Source: Paenibacillus terrigena DSM 21567 (GTDB lineage: Bacteria; Bacillota; Bacilli; Paenibacillales; Paenibacillaceae). From it: DNA of 64,000 nucleotides. How positions within the stretch are numbered: position 1 is the first letter of the stretch; every line of letters starts with the position of its first letter. Location of the stretch: positions 124,001-188,000 of the forward strand of contig NZ_KB895420.1 of assembly GCF_000374845.1 (NCBI RefSeq), in the 5' to 3' direction. The notes under the pieces are model-generated. The model was not told the DNA's origin. It saw only the letters and a program-made list of their open reading frames with translations, and searched no databases. A program made the translations under genes and the position numbers. Positions 26,208 to 33,567 of this stretch are shown piece after piece.

Positions 26208-27470
26208 ATGCGTAAAAAAACAGCAGCAACCGTACTAGCATCTACTTTACTTGTTATGGGTATCCTTTCAGGATGCGGGTCAAAATCAGCAGAAACAACA
26301 GATAACTCCGGCAATAAAGTGACAACAATTAGTGTATGGGGGATGGGGGAGGAAGCGAAGTCACTTCCTAAAATGGCTGAACTTTTCGAAGCAGAGAATC
26401 CAAACATTAAAGTTGAAGTACAAGCGTTACCGTGGGATTCTGCACACGACAAATTGCTAACAGCTGTTGCATCGAAAAAAGGTCCTGACGTTGTACAAAT
26501 GGGTACAACTTGGATTCCAGAATTTGCGAACGCAAAAGCCTTGATGGATTTAACTCCGTATTTAGATAAATATCCTGGATTGAAACAAGACAACTTCTAC
26601 CCTGGATCCGTTCAAACTGGAACATTCGAAGGTGCTTATGTAGGCGTACCTTGGTACATCGATACACGCGTTCTTTATTACCGTACAGATTTGCTCAAAG
26701 AAGTTGGCTACGATCAAGCACCAAAAACTTGGGCAGAAATGCAAGATGCAGCGAAGAAACTTGCTGATCGCGGTCAAGGAAAATACGGTTTCGCCCTTGA
26801 CGTTAAAGAACAATCTCTTTCCTTTATGTTAGCGCGCCAAAATGGTTCTGAATTGTTCGATGCAGCAGGTAAACCATTATTTAACCAACCGGCTTTCGTA
26901 GATACTGTGAAATATATGAATAGCTTCGTTGAGAATGGCTCTGCTCCAGTGGATCTGGGTATTGATGCGATTCAAGGCTTCCGTGGCGATGGTGTTGCAC
27001 CGATGTTTATCAGCGGACCTTGGATGGTTCAATTGATTAAAGATCAAGCGCCTGATATTGATGGTAAGTGGGCAACAGCGGTATTGCCAGCGGGTAAAGA
27101 TAATAACTTCTCCTCTCTTGGTGGATCGAACATGTCCGTATTCCAATACACAAAGAATGCAGAAGCATCACTGAAATTCGTTGAGTTCATGGCGAAACCT
27201 GAAACACAATTGAAATGGATGGAGTTAACTAAATCCCTTCCTTCTTCAAAAGAAGCTTGGAACAACCCAGTTCTTCAAGAAGACGCGAACTATAAAGTAT
27301 TTGGTGAACAATTAAAAACAGCGATTCCAATGCCTTCTACAAAACAATTTGAAGAAATTGCCCAAAACTTCTTGAGTAGCTTTGAAAAAGTGTACCGTAC
27401 AAAAGGTGCTGACGTACAAAAAGAAATGGACGATTTCAACAAAAAAGCTGAATCGATTATTAATAAGTAA
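26208..27470 (+). CDS. ABC transporter substrate-binding lipoprotein, predicted beta-1,2-glucooligosaccharide binder
   Basis: This 420-residue protein has a lipoprotein signal (lipobox ILSGC, Cys 23) and a mature family-1 sugar-binding fold (ISVWGMGEEAKSLPKMAELFE, then TWAEMQDAAKKLADRGQG and SLKFVEFMAKPETQ). It is the first gene of the plus-strand half of the locus, behind GAGAGGAAG, with two palindromic operators upstream. The divergent GH3 and GH94-type genes suggest it captures sophoro-oligosaccharides, as the corresponding Listeria protein does. Aromatic and polar residues of the pocket cannot be judged without a structure comparison. It is followed by a hairpin that separates it from the permeases. 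Confidence 0.85.
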   Translation: MRKKTAATVLASTLLVMGILSGCGSKSAETTDNSGNKVTTISVWGMGEEAKSLPKMAELFEAENPNIKVEVQALPWDSAHDKLLTAVASKKGPDVVQMGTTWIPEFANAKALMDLTPYLDKYPGLKQDNFYPGSVQTGTFEGAYVGVPWYIDTRVLYYRTDLLKEVGYDQAPKTWAEMQDAAKKLADRGQGKYGFALDVKEQSLSFMLARQNGSELFDAAGKPLFNQPAFVDTVKYMNSFVENGSAPVDLGIDAIQGFRGDGVAPMFISGPWMVQLIKDQAPDIDGKWATAVLPAGKDNNFSSLGGSNMSVFQYTKNAEASLKFVEFMAKPETQLKWMELTKSLPSSKEAWNNPVLQEDANYKVFGEQLKTAIPMPSTKQFEEIAQNFLSSFEKVYRTKGADVQKEMDDFNKKAESIINK

Positions 27471-27487
27471 TAGTATAGACCAATGAA

Positions 27488-27514
27488 GCTAACCGGCTAC
27501 AATAGCCGGTTAGC
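27488..27514 (+). other. Intercistronic hairpin after the binding-protein gene
   Basis: Perfect 11-bp arms GCTAACCGGCT and AGCCGGTTAGC enclose the loop ACAAT. The bases after it are TCTCTCATT, not a T-run, so read-through to the permeases is expected. The hairpin should raise the ratio of binding protein to permease. Confidence 0.75.
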
Positions 27515-27563
27515 TCTCTCATTATCTGTTTATAGGAACCTGAGTAAAGGAAGTGACTAGGGT

Positions 27564-28451
27564 ATGAAAGGTTTCACCTCGAGGAAGGCACCATATTTTT
27601 TCATTGCGCCAGCGATCATATTGCTCCTTGTGTTTTCGTTATTGCCAATCTTCGTGGCCCTGTTCATTAGTTTTACGAATATGGACTTGGCTGGACTAGC
27701 AGACTATTCAAATTTGAGCTTTATTGGCTTTAAAAACTACATCAATGTGCTTTCGGACCCCGTTTTTTTAAAAGCCATTTTTAATACATTGTTTTACGTT
27801 ATTATTGGGGTTCCTCTCGTTATTGTAACTTCACTTGGTGTGGCTTTATTGATTAACTTAGGTACTTCTAAAATTTTCAAAGTGTTTCGTGTTGTCTATT
27901 ATTTGCCTTCGGTTACGAACGTTGTAGCGGTAGCGGTAGTCTGGACTTATTTGTACAACCCTGCATTTGGTCTGTTCAATTACATTCTAGAATCTATGAA
28001 CTTATCTGCAATTCCGTGGTTGACCGATCCTACAGTAGCCAAATTATCATTGATTCTCATGGCACTCTGGAGAGCGGTAGGTTTAAATATGATTATTTTC
28101 ATTGCAGCATTACAAGGTATTCCAAAGTCTTATTATGAAGCTGCGCAATTGGATGGTGCCAATACGTGGCAACAAGTTACGAAAATTACGATTCCGATGC
28201 TGAAATTTGCGATTTTCTTCGTATCGATTACGACGATGATCGGATGGCTTCAGTTCTTCGAAGAACCGTTCATTATGACCAAGGGTGGACCACTGGATGG
28301 CACGATGTCAGCTGCATTGTTTATTTATAAAAATGGTTTCCAATTAAGTAACTTTGGATATGCTGCGGCTGGATCATTTATATTATTCATCGCTGTCATC
28401 GCGGTAACGTTGGTTCAATATAGAGTGCAAGCGAAAGAATCAGATTATTAA
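27564..28451 (+). CDS. Sugar ABC transporter permease, MalF type (beta-1,2-glucan locus)
   Basis: This 295-residue protein has six membrane segments, the first at about 10-32 (APYFFIAPAIILLLVFSLLP). The EAA loop SYYEAAQLDGANTWQQVTKI lies before the last two helices. It is 93 bp after the binding protein, across a hairpin, and 18 bp before the second permease. With that partner it forms the import channel for the locus. No ATPase gene is nearby, so a multitask MsmX-like ATPase elsewhere is expected. Confidence 0.93.
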   Translation: MKGFTSRKAPYFFIAPAIILLLVFSLLPIFVALFISFTNMDLAGLADYSNLSFIGFKNYINVLSDPVFLKAIFNTLFYVIIGVPLVIVTSLGVALLINLGTSKIFKVFRVVYYLPSVTNVVAVAVVWTYLYNPAFGLFNYILESMNLSAIPWLTDPTVAKLSLILMALWRAVGLNMIIFIAALQGIPKSYYEAAQLDGANTWQQVTKITIPMLKFAIFFVSITTMIGWLQFFEEPFIMTKGGPLDGTMSAALFIYKNGFQLSNFGYAAAGSFILFIAVIAVTLVQYRVQAKESDY

Positions 28452-28469
28452 AAGAGTGGAGGTGAACCG

Positions 28470-29297
28470 ATGAAAGGTGCAAATAAAGATAAATTATTTC
28501 AATGGGTGGCCGGGATTGTATTAACAATTGGAGGTATTCTGTTTGTGCTTCCTTTTATTTGGATGATCTTATCATCCTTTAAGATGGAAAGTGAAGTTAT
28601 TCTGATTCCACCAACATTGTGGCCGAAAGATTTTACTTTGGATAACTACACCAATTTATTTCAAAATATGAACTTTGCCGTGTATTTGAAAAATACAATG
28701 ATCATCGTTCTTTTCTCATTCTTTGGAATGTTCTTAAATGCGATGGCTGGTTTTGGTTTTGCCAAGTACGATTTTAAGGGGAAAGAAAGTACATTCCTTA
28801 TGGTATTGGCAACGATGATGATTCCAAGCCAAGTAACGATGATCCCGGTTTATTTGATCTTAAACAAAATGAATTTGACCGACACGATGCTGGGGATTGT
28901 ATTACCTAGTCTCGTGGGTGCGTTCGGAATTTTCTTGTTCCGTCAGTTTATGACGACCATTCCAGATGAAATACTGGAAGCGACACGACTCGATGGAGCT
29001 AGTGAGTTCAGAATTTTCATGCAGATTATTATTCCGTGTTCGAAGCCAATTCTTGCTGTACAGGCCATTCTTGCCTTTATCGGTGGTTGGAACAGCTTCC
29101 TATGGCCGTTAATCATGGCGAACAATGAAAGATTATATACCTTGTCCGTCGGTCTCTCATTACTGAAAAGTCAGTATGGCGGGAATTTTGCTCTGCAGAT
29201 GGCGGGCGCAACCTTCATGGTTATGCCGGTTATTATCATCTTTATTATTTTCCAGAAAAATATTATTGAGAATTACACGACTTCCAGTTCGAAATAA
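28470..29297 (+). CDS. Sugar ABC transporter permease, MalG type (beta-1,2-glucan locus)
   Basis: This 275-residue partner permease starts with a membrane helix (GIVLTIGGILFVLPFIWMIL), followed by NYTNLFQNMNFAVYLKNTM and the EAA loop EILEATRLDGASEFRIFMQI. GTGGAGGTGA precedes the ATG. It is the last gene of the importer operon and is followed by a stem with a T-run at 29356-29397. Like the rest of the 19.3-29.3 kb block, its codons look richer in A+T than the genes on either side. Confidence 0.93.
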   Translation: MKGANKDKLFQWVAGIVLTIGGILFVLPFIWMILSSFKMESEVILIPPTLWPKDFTLDNYTNLFQNMNFAVYLKNTMIIVLFSFFGMFLNAMAGFGFAKYDFKGKESTFLMVLATMMIPSQVTMIPVYLILNKMNLTDTMLGIVLPSLVGAFGIFLFRQFMTTIPDEILEATRLDGASEFRIFMQIIIPCSKPILAVQAILAFIGGWNSFLWPLIMANNERLYTLSVGLSLLKSQYGGNFALQMAGATFMVMPVIIIFIIFQKNIIENYTTSSSK

Positions 29298-29355
29298 TGT
29301 GAGCACCGAGGCGTGTTAATGAAACCTTCCTTTACAAATAGATGTAACAAAAAGA

Positions 29356-29397
29356 GCTGTTCCGACGTAGCGATTGATACGTGTGGAACAGCTTTTT
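29356..29397 (+). terminator. Terminator of the beta-1,2-glucan importer operon
   Basis: Arms GCTGTTCC and GGAACAGC (29356-29363 with 29385-29392), an inner ACGTA/TACGT pair, and a TTTTT end form a two-part stem flanked by an A-run. Confidence 0.85.
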
Positions 29398-29449
29398 GGT
29401 ATTTTTCTGATGCGTTTTTCCATTAATTTCACAAAATTCCCTCTAAAAG

Positions 29450-29465
29450 TGTGCGAAAGATCACA
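29450..29465 (+). promoter_or_regulatory. FNR-type box upstream of nirB
   Basis: TGTGCGAAAGATCACA matches the Bacillus FNR consensus TGTGA-N6-TCACA with one mismatch. Its centre lies about 41 bp before the start of transcription predicted from the TATAAT at 29486-29491. This is the standard position for activation by FNR/CRP-type factors and fits anaerobic induction of nitrite reduction. Confidence 0.75.
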
Positions 29466-29485
29466 TTATATTGTGTGAAAATAGT

Positions 29486-29491
29486 TATAAT
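29486..29491 (+). promoter_or_regulatory. -10 element of the nirBDC promoter
   Basis: TATAAT sits 46 bp upstream of the nirB start codon. No TTGACA-like -35 is present, as expected for a promoter that needs an activator bound at the FNR-type box. Confidence 0.65.
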
Positions 29492-29537
29492 TTAAATATG
29501 TTAATTTTTTCACAAAGTGGTGATGGAGGCGTGTTCA

Positions 29538-31940
29538 ATGAAAAAAAAGTTGGTCATGATCGGCAATGGGATGGCGGGCGCACGTTGTATTGAAGAGATT
29601 CTAAAAAGAGATGCTGACATGTTCGACATCACCATGATTGGAGATGAGCCGTATCCGAACTATAACCGGATCATGCTGTCGAATGTCTTACAAGGCAAAA
29701 CAACATTTAGCGAGATTAATATAAATGATTGGGATTGGTACAAGGAGAACCACATTCAACTTATCTCCAATGAGCGAGTAACCGAAATTCAGCGAGAGCA
29801 GCAGCAAGTCGTTACGAATCAAGGGAAGGTCATTCCTTACGACGAGTTGATTATTGCGACAGGATCGAGCGCGTTCATTCTGCCTGTACCAGGGCATGAG
29901 CTGGAAGGCGTCGTCGGTTTCCGCACGATTGAAGATACAGAGCGGATGATGGATGCTGCGAAACAGTACAAAAAAGCCGTCGTGATTGGTGGTGGCTTAC
30001 TCGGACTAGAAGCGGCACGCGGTCTGATCGATCGCGGGATGGACGTGCATGTCGTTCATTTGCTGCCGAATTTGATGGAGATGCAGCTCGACCGTGAAGC
30101 AGCGAAGCTGCTCCAGAAGGACCTCGAGAAGCAAGGTATGAAGTTCCTGATGGAGAAGAAGACGACGGAAATCTATGGCGATCAGCGGGTTGAAGGACTT
30201 AGATTCGATGACGGCACAAGTGTCGAATGTGATCTTGTCGTGATGGCGGTAGGGATCAGACCGAATGCTGCGATTGGGCGGGAAGCAGGGCTTGCTGTAG
30301 GTCGCGCCATTCAAGTGAATGATTACATGCAAACCTCGGACCCACAGATTTATGCGGTTGGCGAATGTGCAGAGCATCGTGGGATCGCTTATGGGCTTGT
30401 CGCACCACTGTATGAACAAGGGATCGTGCTTGCGGATGTCCTAACAGGCAAAGAGACGGCTGGATACCAAGGTAGCATTCTCTCAACGCAGCTGAAGGTA
30501 GCAGGGTGTGATCTATTCTCTGGCGGCGAAATCCATGAGAGCGATGATACGAAGGCGATTGTGGTGCAGGATCAATTGAAGGGTGTCTATAAAAAAGTGC
30601 TCGTCCGTGACAATAAAGTGGTTGGTGTCGTGCTCTATGGCGATGCATCCGATGGTACGCGATTGTTCAGCATGTTGAAGAAAGAATCCGATATTCAAGA
30701 ATTTACGAATGCTTCTGTCTTGCATAAAGCAGGGGAAGAGTCGGGGATCGACGTAGCATCGATGAGTGCCAATGAGACGGTATGTGGATGTAACGGGGTA
30801 ACGAAAGGCACGATCGTCGGCGCGATTCTGGAGCATGGACTGACAACCTTCAATGAAGTGAAAGCCGTGACGAAGGCAGGCGGATCTTGCGGTAAATGCC
30901 GTGGGGTCGTGGAAGCGATTCTTGCTCATACGTTAGGCGATAAATTCGATGCATCGGCGGAAGTCACTGGAATGTGCAGCTGTACGACCTTATCCCGCGA
31001 TGAGGTGGTTGAAGCGATTCGTGAGAAAGGCATGCATACGCCAAAAGAAGTCCGTATCGTACTCGGCTTTAAGCATGAAGAGGGCTGCTCGAAATGCCGT
31101 CCTGCGTTGAACTACTATTTGCGCATGCTGCGCCCCGATGAATATGAAGATGACAAAGCCTCCCGATTCGTCAACGAACGGATGGACGGCAATATCCAGA
31201 ATGATGGTACGTTCTCGGTGGTTCCGCGGATGTACGGAGGGACGACGACGCCGGAAGATTTGATCCGTATTGGTGAAGTCGCTAAGAAATACAATGTACC
31301 GCTCGTGAAAATTACGGGCGCAGCACGTGTGGGCCTCTTTGGCGTCAAGAAAGAGGATGTGCCGAAAGTATGGGCTGAGCTCGAAATGCGTTCTGGTTAC
31401 GCCTACTCCAAGTCGCTGCGTAACGTGAAAACTTGTGTGGGTTCGCAGTTCTGCCGCTTCGGGACGCAAGATTCGCTCGCGCTCGGCATTCGCTTAGAAC
31501 AAGAAATTGAGATGGTCGATACGCCGCACAAGATGAAGATGGGCGTGACTGGTTGTCCGCGGAACTGTGCGGAAGTGCTGACGAAGGATTTCGGCGTCGT
31601 CTGCGTGGAGAACGGGTTCCAGTTATACTTTGGCGGGAATGGCGGTACAGAAGTTCGGGAATGCGATAGCTTGACGACGGTCACTACGGAAGATGAAGTG
31701 GTGCAAATGGCGAAGGCATACGTTCAATTGTACCGGGAGACGGGGATTTATGGAGAGCGTACAGCTCCTTGGGTTGACCGCGTTGGCGTAGACAAAGTAC
31801 GTATGGTCCTCGAGAATCAGGATCAGGTGGAGAAGTTAGCTGCTAGATTTGAACTCGCCCGAGACACGTACCGTGAGGCATGGAGCGCAACGCTCGAAGA
31901 TGAACAACGCCGGAATATGTACACCATTGAACAACGATAG
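29538..31940 (+). CDS. nirB: Assimilatory/dissimilatory NAD(P)H nitrite reductase large subunit
   Basis: This 800-residue protein starts from ATG 29538, which has GATGGAGG at the right distance; an in-frame ATG at 29517 has none. It reduces nitrite to ammonium with NAD(P)H in the cytosol. In order, it has a FAD/NAD-binding part (VMIGNGMAGARCIEEI and VIGGGLLGLEAARGL), two BFD-type [2Fe-2S] Cys clusters (CGCNG with CGKC, then CSC with CSKC), a nitrite/sulfite reductase ferredoxin-like region, and the sirohaem/[4Fe-4S] motif CVGSQFC...CPRNC in the last third. It is followed by nirD and a nitrite channel. The FNR-type box suggests use under oxygen limitation, to dispose of nitrite or electrons. 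Confidence 0.96.
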   Translation: MKKKLVMIGNGMAGARCIEEILKRDADMFDITMIGDEPYPNYNRIMLSNVLQGKTTFSEININDWDWYKENHIQLISNERVTEIQREQQQVVTNQGKVIPYDELIIATGSSAFILPVPGHELEGVVGFRTIEDTERMMDAAKQYKKAVVIGGGLLGLEAARGLIDRGMDVHVVHLLPNLMEMQLDREAAKLLQKDLEKQGMKFLMEKKTTEIYGDQRVEGLRFDDGTSVECDLVVMAVGIRPNAAIGREAGLAVGRAIQVNDYMQTSDPQIYAVGECAEHRGIAYGLVAPLYEQGIVLADVLTGKETAGYQGSILSTQLKVAGCDLFSGGEIHESDDTKAIVVQDQLKGVYKKVLVRDNKVVGVVLYGDASDGTRLFSMLKKESDIQEFTNASVLHKAGEESGIDVASMSANETVCGCNGVTKGTIVGAILEHGLTTFNEVKAVTKAGGSCGKCRGVVEAILAHTLGDKFDASAEVTGMCSCTTLSRDEVVEAIREKGMHTPKEVRIVLGFKHEEGCSKCRPALNYYLRMLRPDEYEDDKASRFVNERMDGNIQNDGTFSVVPRMYGGTTTPEDLIRIGEVAKKYNVPLVKITGAARVGLFGVKKEDVPKVWAELEMRSGYAYSKSLRNVKTCVGSQFCRFGTQDSLALGIRLEQEIEMVDTPHKMKMGVTGCPRNCAEVLTKDFGVVCVENGFQLYFGGNGGTEVRECDSLTTVTTEDEVVQMAKAYVQLYRETGIYGERTAPWVDRVGVDKVRMVLENQDQVEKLAARFELARDTYREAWSATLEDEQRRNMYTIEQR

Positions 31941-31954
31941 AAGGGATGATCGCG

Positions 31955-32275
31955 ATGAGTACAACGATGAATATGATCAAAGTTATCAAGCTCGAAGATC
32001 TTGCGATACAGATCGGCAAAGAAGTGCATGTGAAGGAGAAGTCGATCGCCATCTTTCGTCTATCGAATGGTGATGTCCGTGCGGTAAGTAATCGTTGTCC
32101 GCATAAGAATGGTCCGCTTGCCGAAGGGATCGTCTCCGGGGAATTCGTGTTCTGTCCGCTGCATGATTGGAAAATCTCGCTTGTCACAGGTGAAGTCCAG
32201 AAGCCGGATGATGGATGCATTGAAGTATATCCGACGGAAATTCGCGACGGTTACGTGTATCTAGGGGGGCTGTGA
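31955..32275 (+). CDS. nirD: Nitrite reductase small subunit (Rieske-type)
   Basis: This 106-residue protein has a Rieske-like [2Fe-2S] fold: CPHKNGPL followed by FCPLHDW, i.e. the C-x-H and C-x2-H ligand pairs. All four ligands are present, while some NirD proteins have lost them. I prefer the ATG at 31955, about nine bases after AAGGG; the ATG at 31946 would overlap the ribosome site. It lies 14 bp after nirB and 3 bp before the transporter gene. It is the electron-transfer or structural partner of NirB. Confidence 0.94.
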   Translation: MSTTMNMIKVIKLEDLAIQIGKEVHVKEKSIAIFRLSNGDVRAVSNRCPHKNGPLAEGIVSGEFVFCPLHDWKISLVTGEVQKPDDGCIEVYPTEIRDGYVYLGGL

Positions 32276-32278
32276 TAG

Positions 32279-33043
32279 ATGAAGGAGCTCATTAACGTTA
32301 TTAACAACGCAGGCGTGAGTAAAGTCGCATTGCTTAAGCGCAGCAAGGGGAAGTACTTGACTTCCTCCATGCTCGCCGGATTGTTCGTAGGTCTGGGCAT
32401 CATTCTCATCTTCACGATTGGCGGGCTGTTATCGCCAGCGCATGTGCCGAGCACGAAGATTATTATGGGGATCTCCTTCGGCATTGCCTTGAGTCTTGTC
32501 ATCATGGCGGGCGGTGAATTGTTCACGGGCAATAACTTCATCCTCACGGTTAGTACGTTAGAGAAGAAGACCACTTGGCTTGAGACAATGAAAATATGGT
32601 TCTATAGCTATATCGGTAACTTCGTAGGATCCATGCTCGTGGCAGCGATCTTCGTTGGTACAGGGCTTGCAACGGGCGGCGTTGCTGATTTCATCAACAC
32701 GGTAGCGGGAGCCAAAATGAATGCACCGTTCCTCGAGTTGTTCATGCGCGGCATCTTGTGTAATACGCTCGTCTGTCTTGCGATCTGGTGCTCGATGAAA
32801 TTGAAGGAAGAGACAGCGAAGCTTATCATGATCTTCTGGTGTCTGTTCGCCTTCATCACTTCAGGTTTCGAGCATAGTGTAGCGAATATGACGTTGTTGT
32901 CGATCTCGTTATTCATCCCGCATCCGGAGACAGTATCGTGGGCGGGTATGGCAGCGAACCTCGTTCCTGTTACGCTAGGGAATATCGTCGGGGGCATGCT
33001 ATTCGTGGGCATTGCATACTGGTATATTGCGAAGGAGAAATAA
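32279..33043 (+). CDS. nirC: Formate/nitrite transporter family channel
   Basis: This 254-residue membrane protein has six helices of the FNT pentameric channel family. The conserved features include LAGLFVGLG in the first helix, GISFGIALSLVIMAGGELFTGNN in the second, and FMRGILCNTLVCLAIWCSM with the NxLVCLA signature. The last part has TSGFEHSVANM, where the central-pore His is expected. Its place right behind nirBD (3 bp from nirD) indicates nitrite uptake rather than formate export. The ribosome site GGGGGGC overlaps the end of nirD. Confidence 0.93.
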   Translation: MKELINVINNAGVSKVALLKRSKGKYLTSSMLAGLFVGLGIILIFTIGGLLSPAHVPSTKIIMGISFGIALSLVIMAGGELFTGNNFILTVSTLEKKTTWLETMKIWFYSYIGNFVGSMLVAAIFVGTGLATGGVADFINTVAGAKMNAPFLELFMRGILCNTLVCLAIWCSMKLKEETAKLIMIFWCLFAFITSGFEHSVANMTLLSISLFIPHPETVSWAGMAANLVPVTLGNIVGGMLFVGIAYWYIAKEK

Positions 33044-33047
33044 AAGT

Positions 33048-33102
33048 AGGGCTGTACAGAGAGGCAATCCGATAATGGATCCTCTGTGCAGCCCTTTTTT
33101 TG
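33048..33102 (+). terminator. Terminator of nirBDC
   Basis: A 14-bp stem with one G-U (33048-33061 with 33082-33095) and a 20-base loop is followed by seven T residues, directly behind the nirC stop codon. Confidence 0.92.
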
Positions 33103-33567
33103 TTTGGTAGATGATGCGAATTGCTGTTGCGGATGAATGTAGCAGTAGTTGTAGCGCGTCGTCTGAACTACTTCTATCCTGGATTCTCGCACTAACTTTG
33201 GCTAAATTCGCTCGAAGTGGCACCTATCCTGTATATTTGCACGGTAGAGTAGGGTTTTGAGCTCAAATGGTATAAATTCGAGTCTCTACGATGCTAGGAT
33301 CCATCATAGAGCATGATAATGGGCTCTGATGGCTATCTATCATGCAGAGATCCAACATAGGCGTCATAGGGACAGGGAGAGATGTGTGTTCAAAAGACTT
33401 AACTAGTGGAGGAGAAGAGTTGCATATTCCGCATATGTTTCGATCGCCCGCATCGATCGCCTACACCGTTCACCCGCACATTATCAGCGCCGTGCCACAA
33501 GCCAACGCCTGCACCGCATCTGCATCCGCATCGCCCCGCACCGGAGCCGCCGTATCACACTTGCGTC
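33103..33567. other. 465-bp intergenic stretch with degenerate repeats, no supported gene
   Basis: I see no frame with a ribosome site and credible protein here. CTATCCTG-x-AT-like sequence at 33174-33192 recurs at 33224-33242 with 15 of 19 positions equal and an exact 50-bp spacing. TAAATTCG recurs at 33203 and 33273. The right end (33430-33567) is C-rich and contains two direct copies of GCGTCTCAC where the yesN-type gene ends. It may be a decayed intergenic repeat family. Confidence 0.45.

Noticed and set aside
29517-29537. ATG at 29517 as nirB start
   Set aside because: The ribosome site GATGGAGG lies after it and serves the ATG at 29538, whose product begins with the usual FAD-binding strand.
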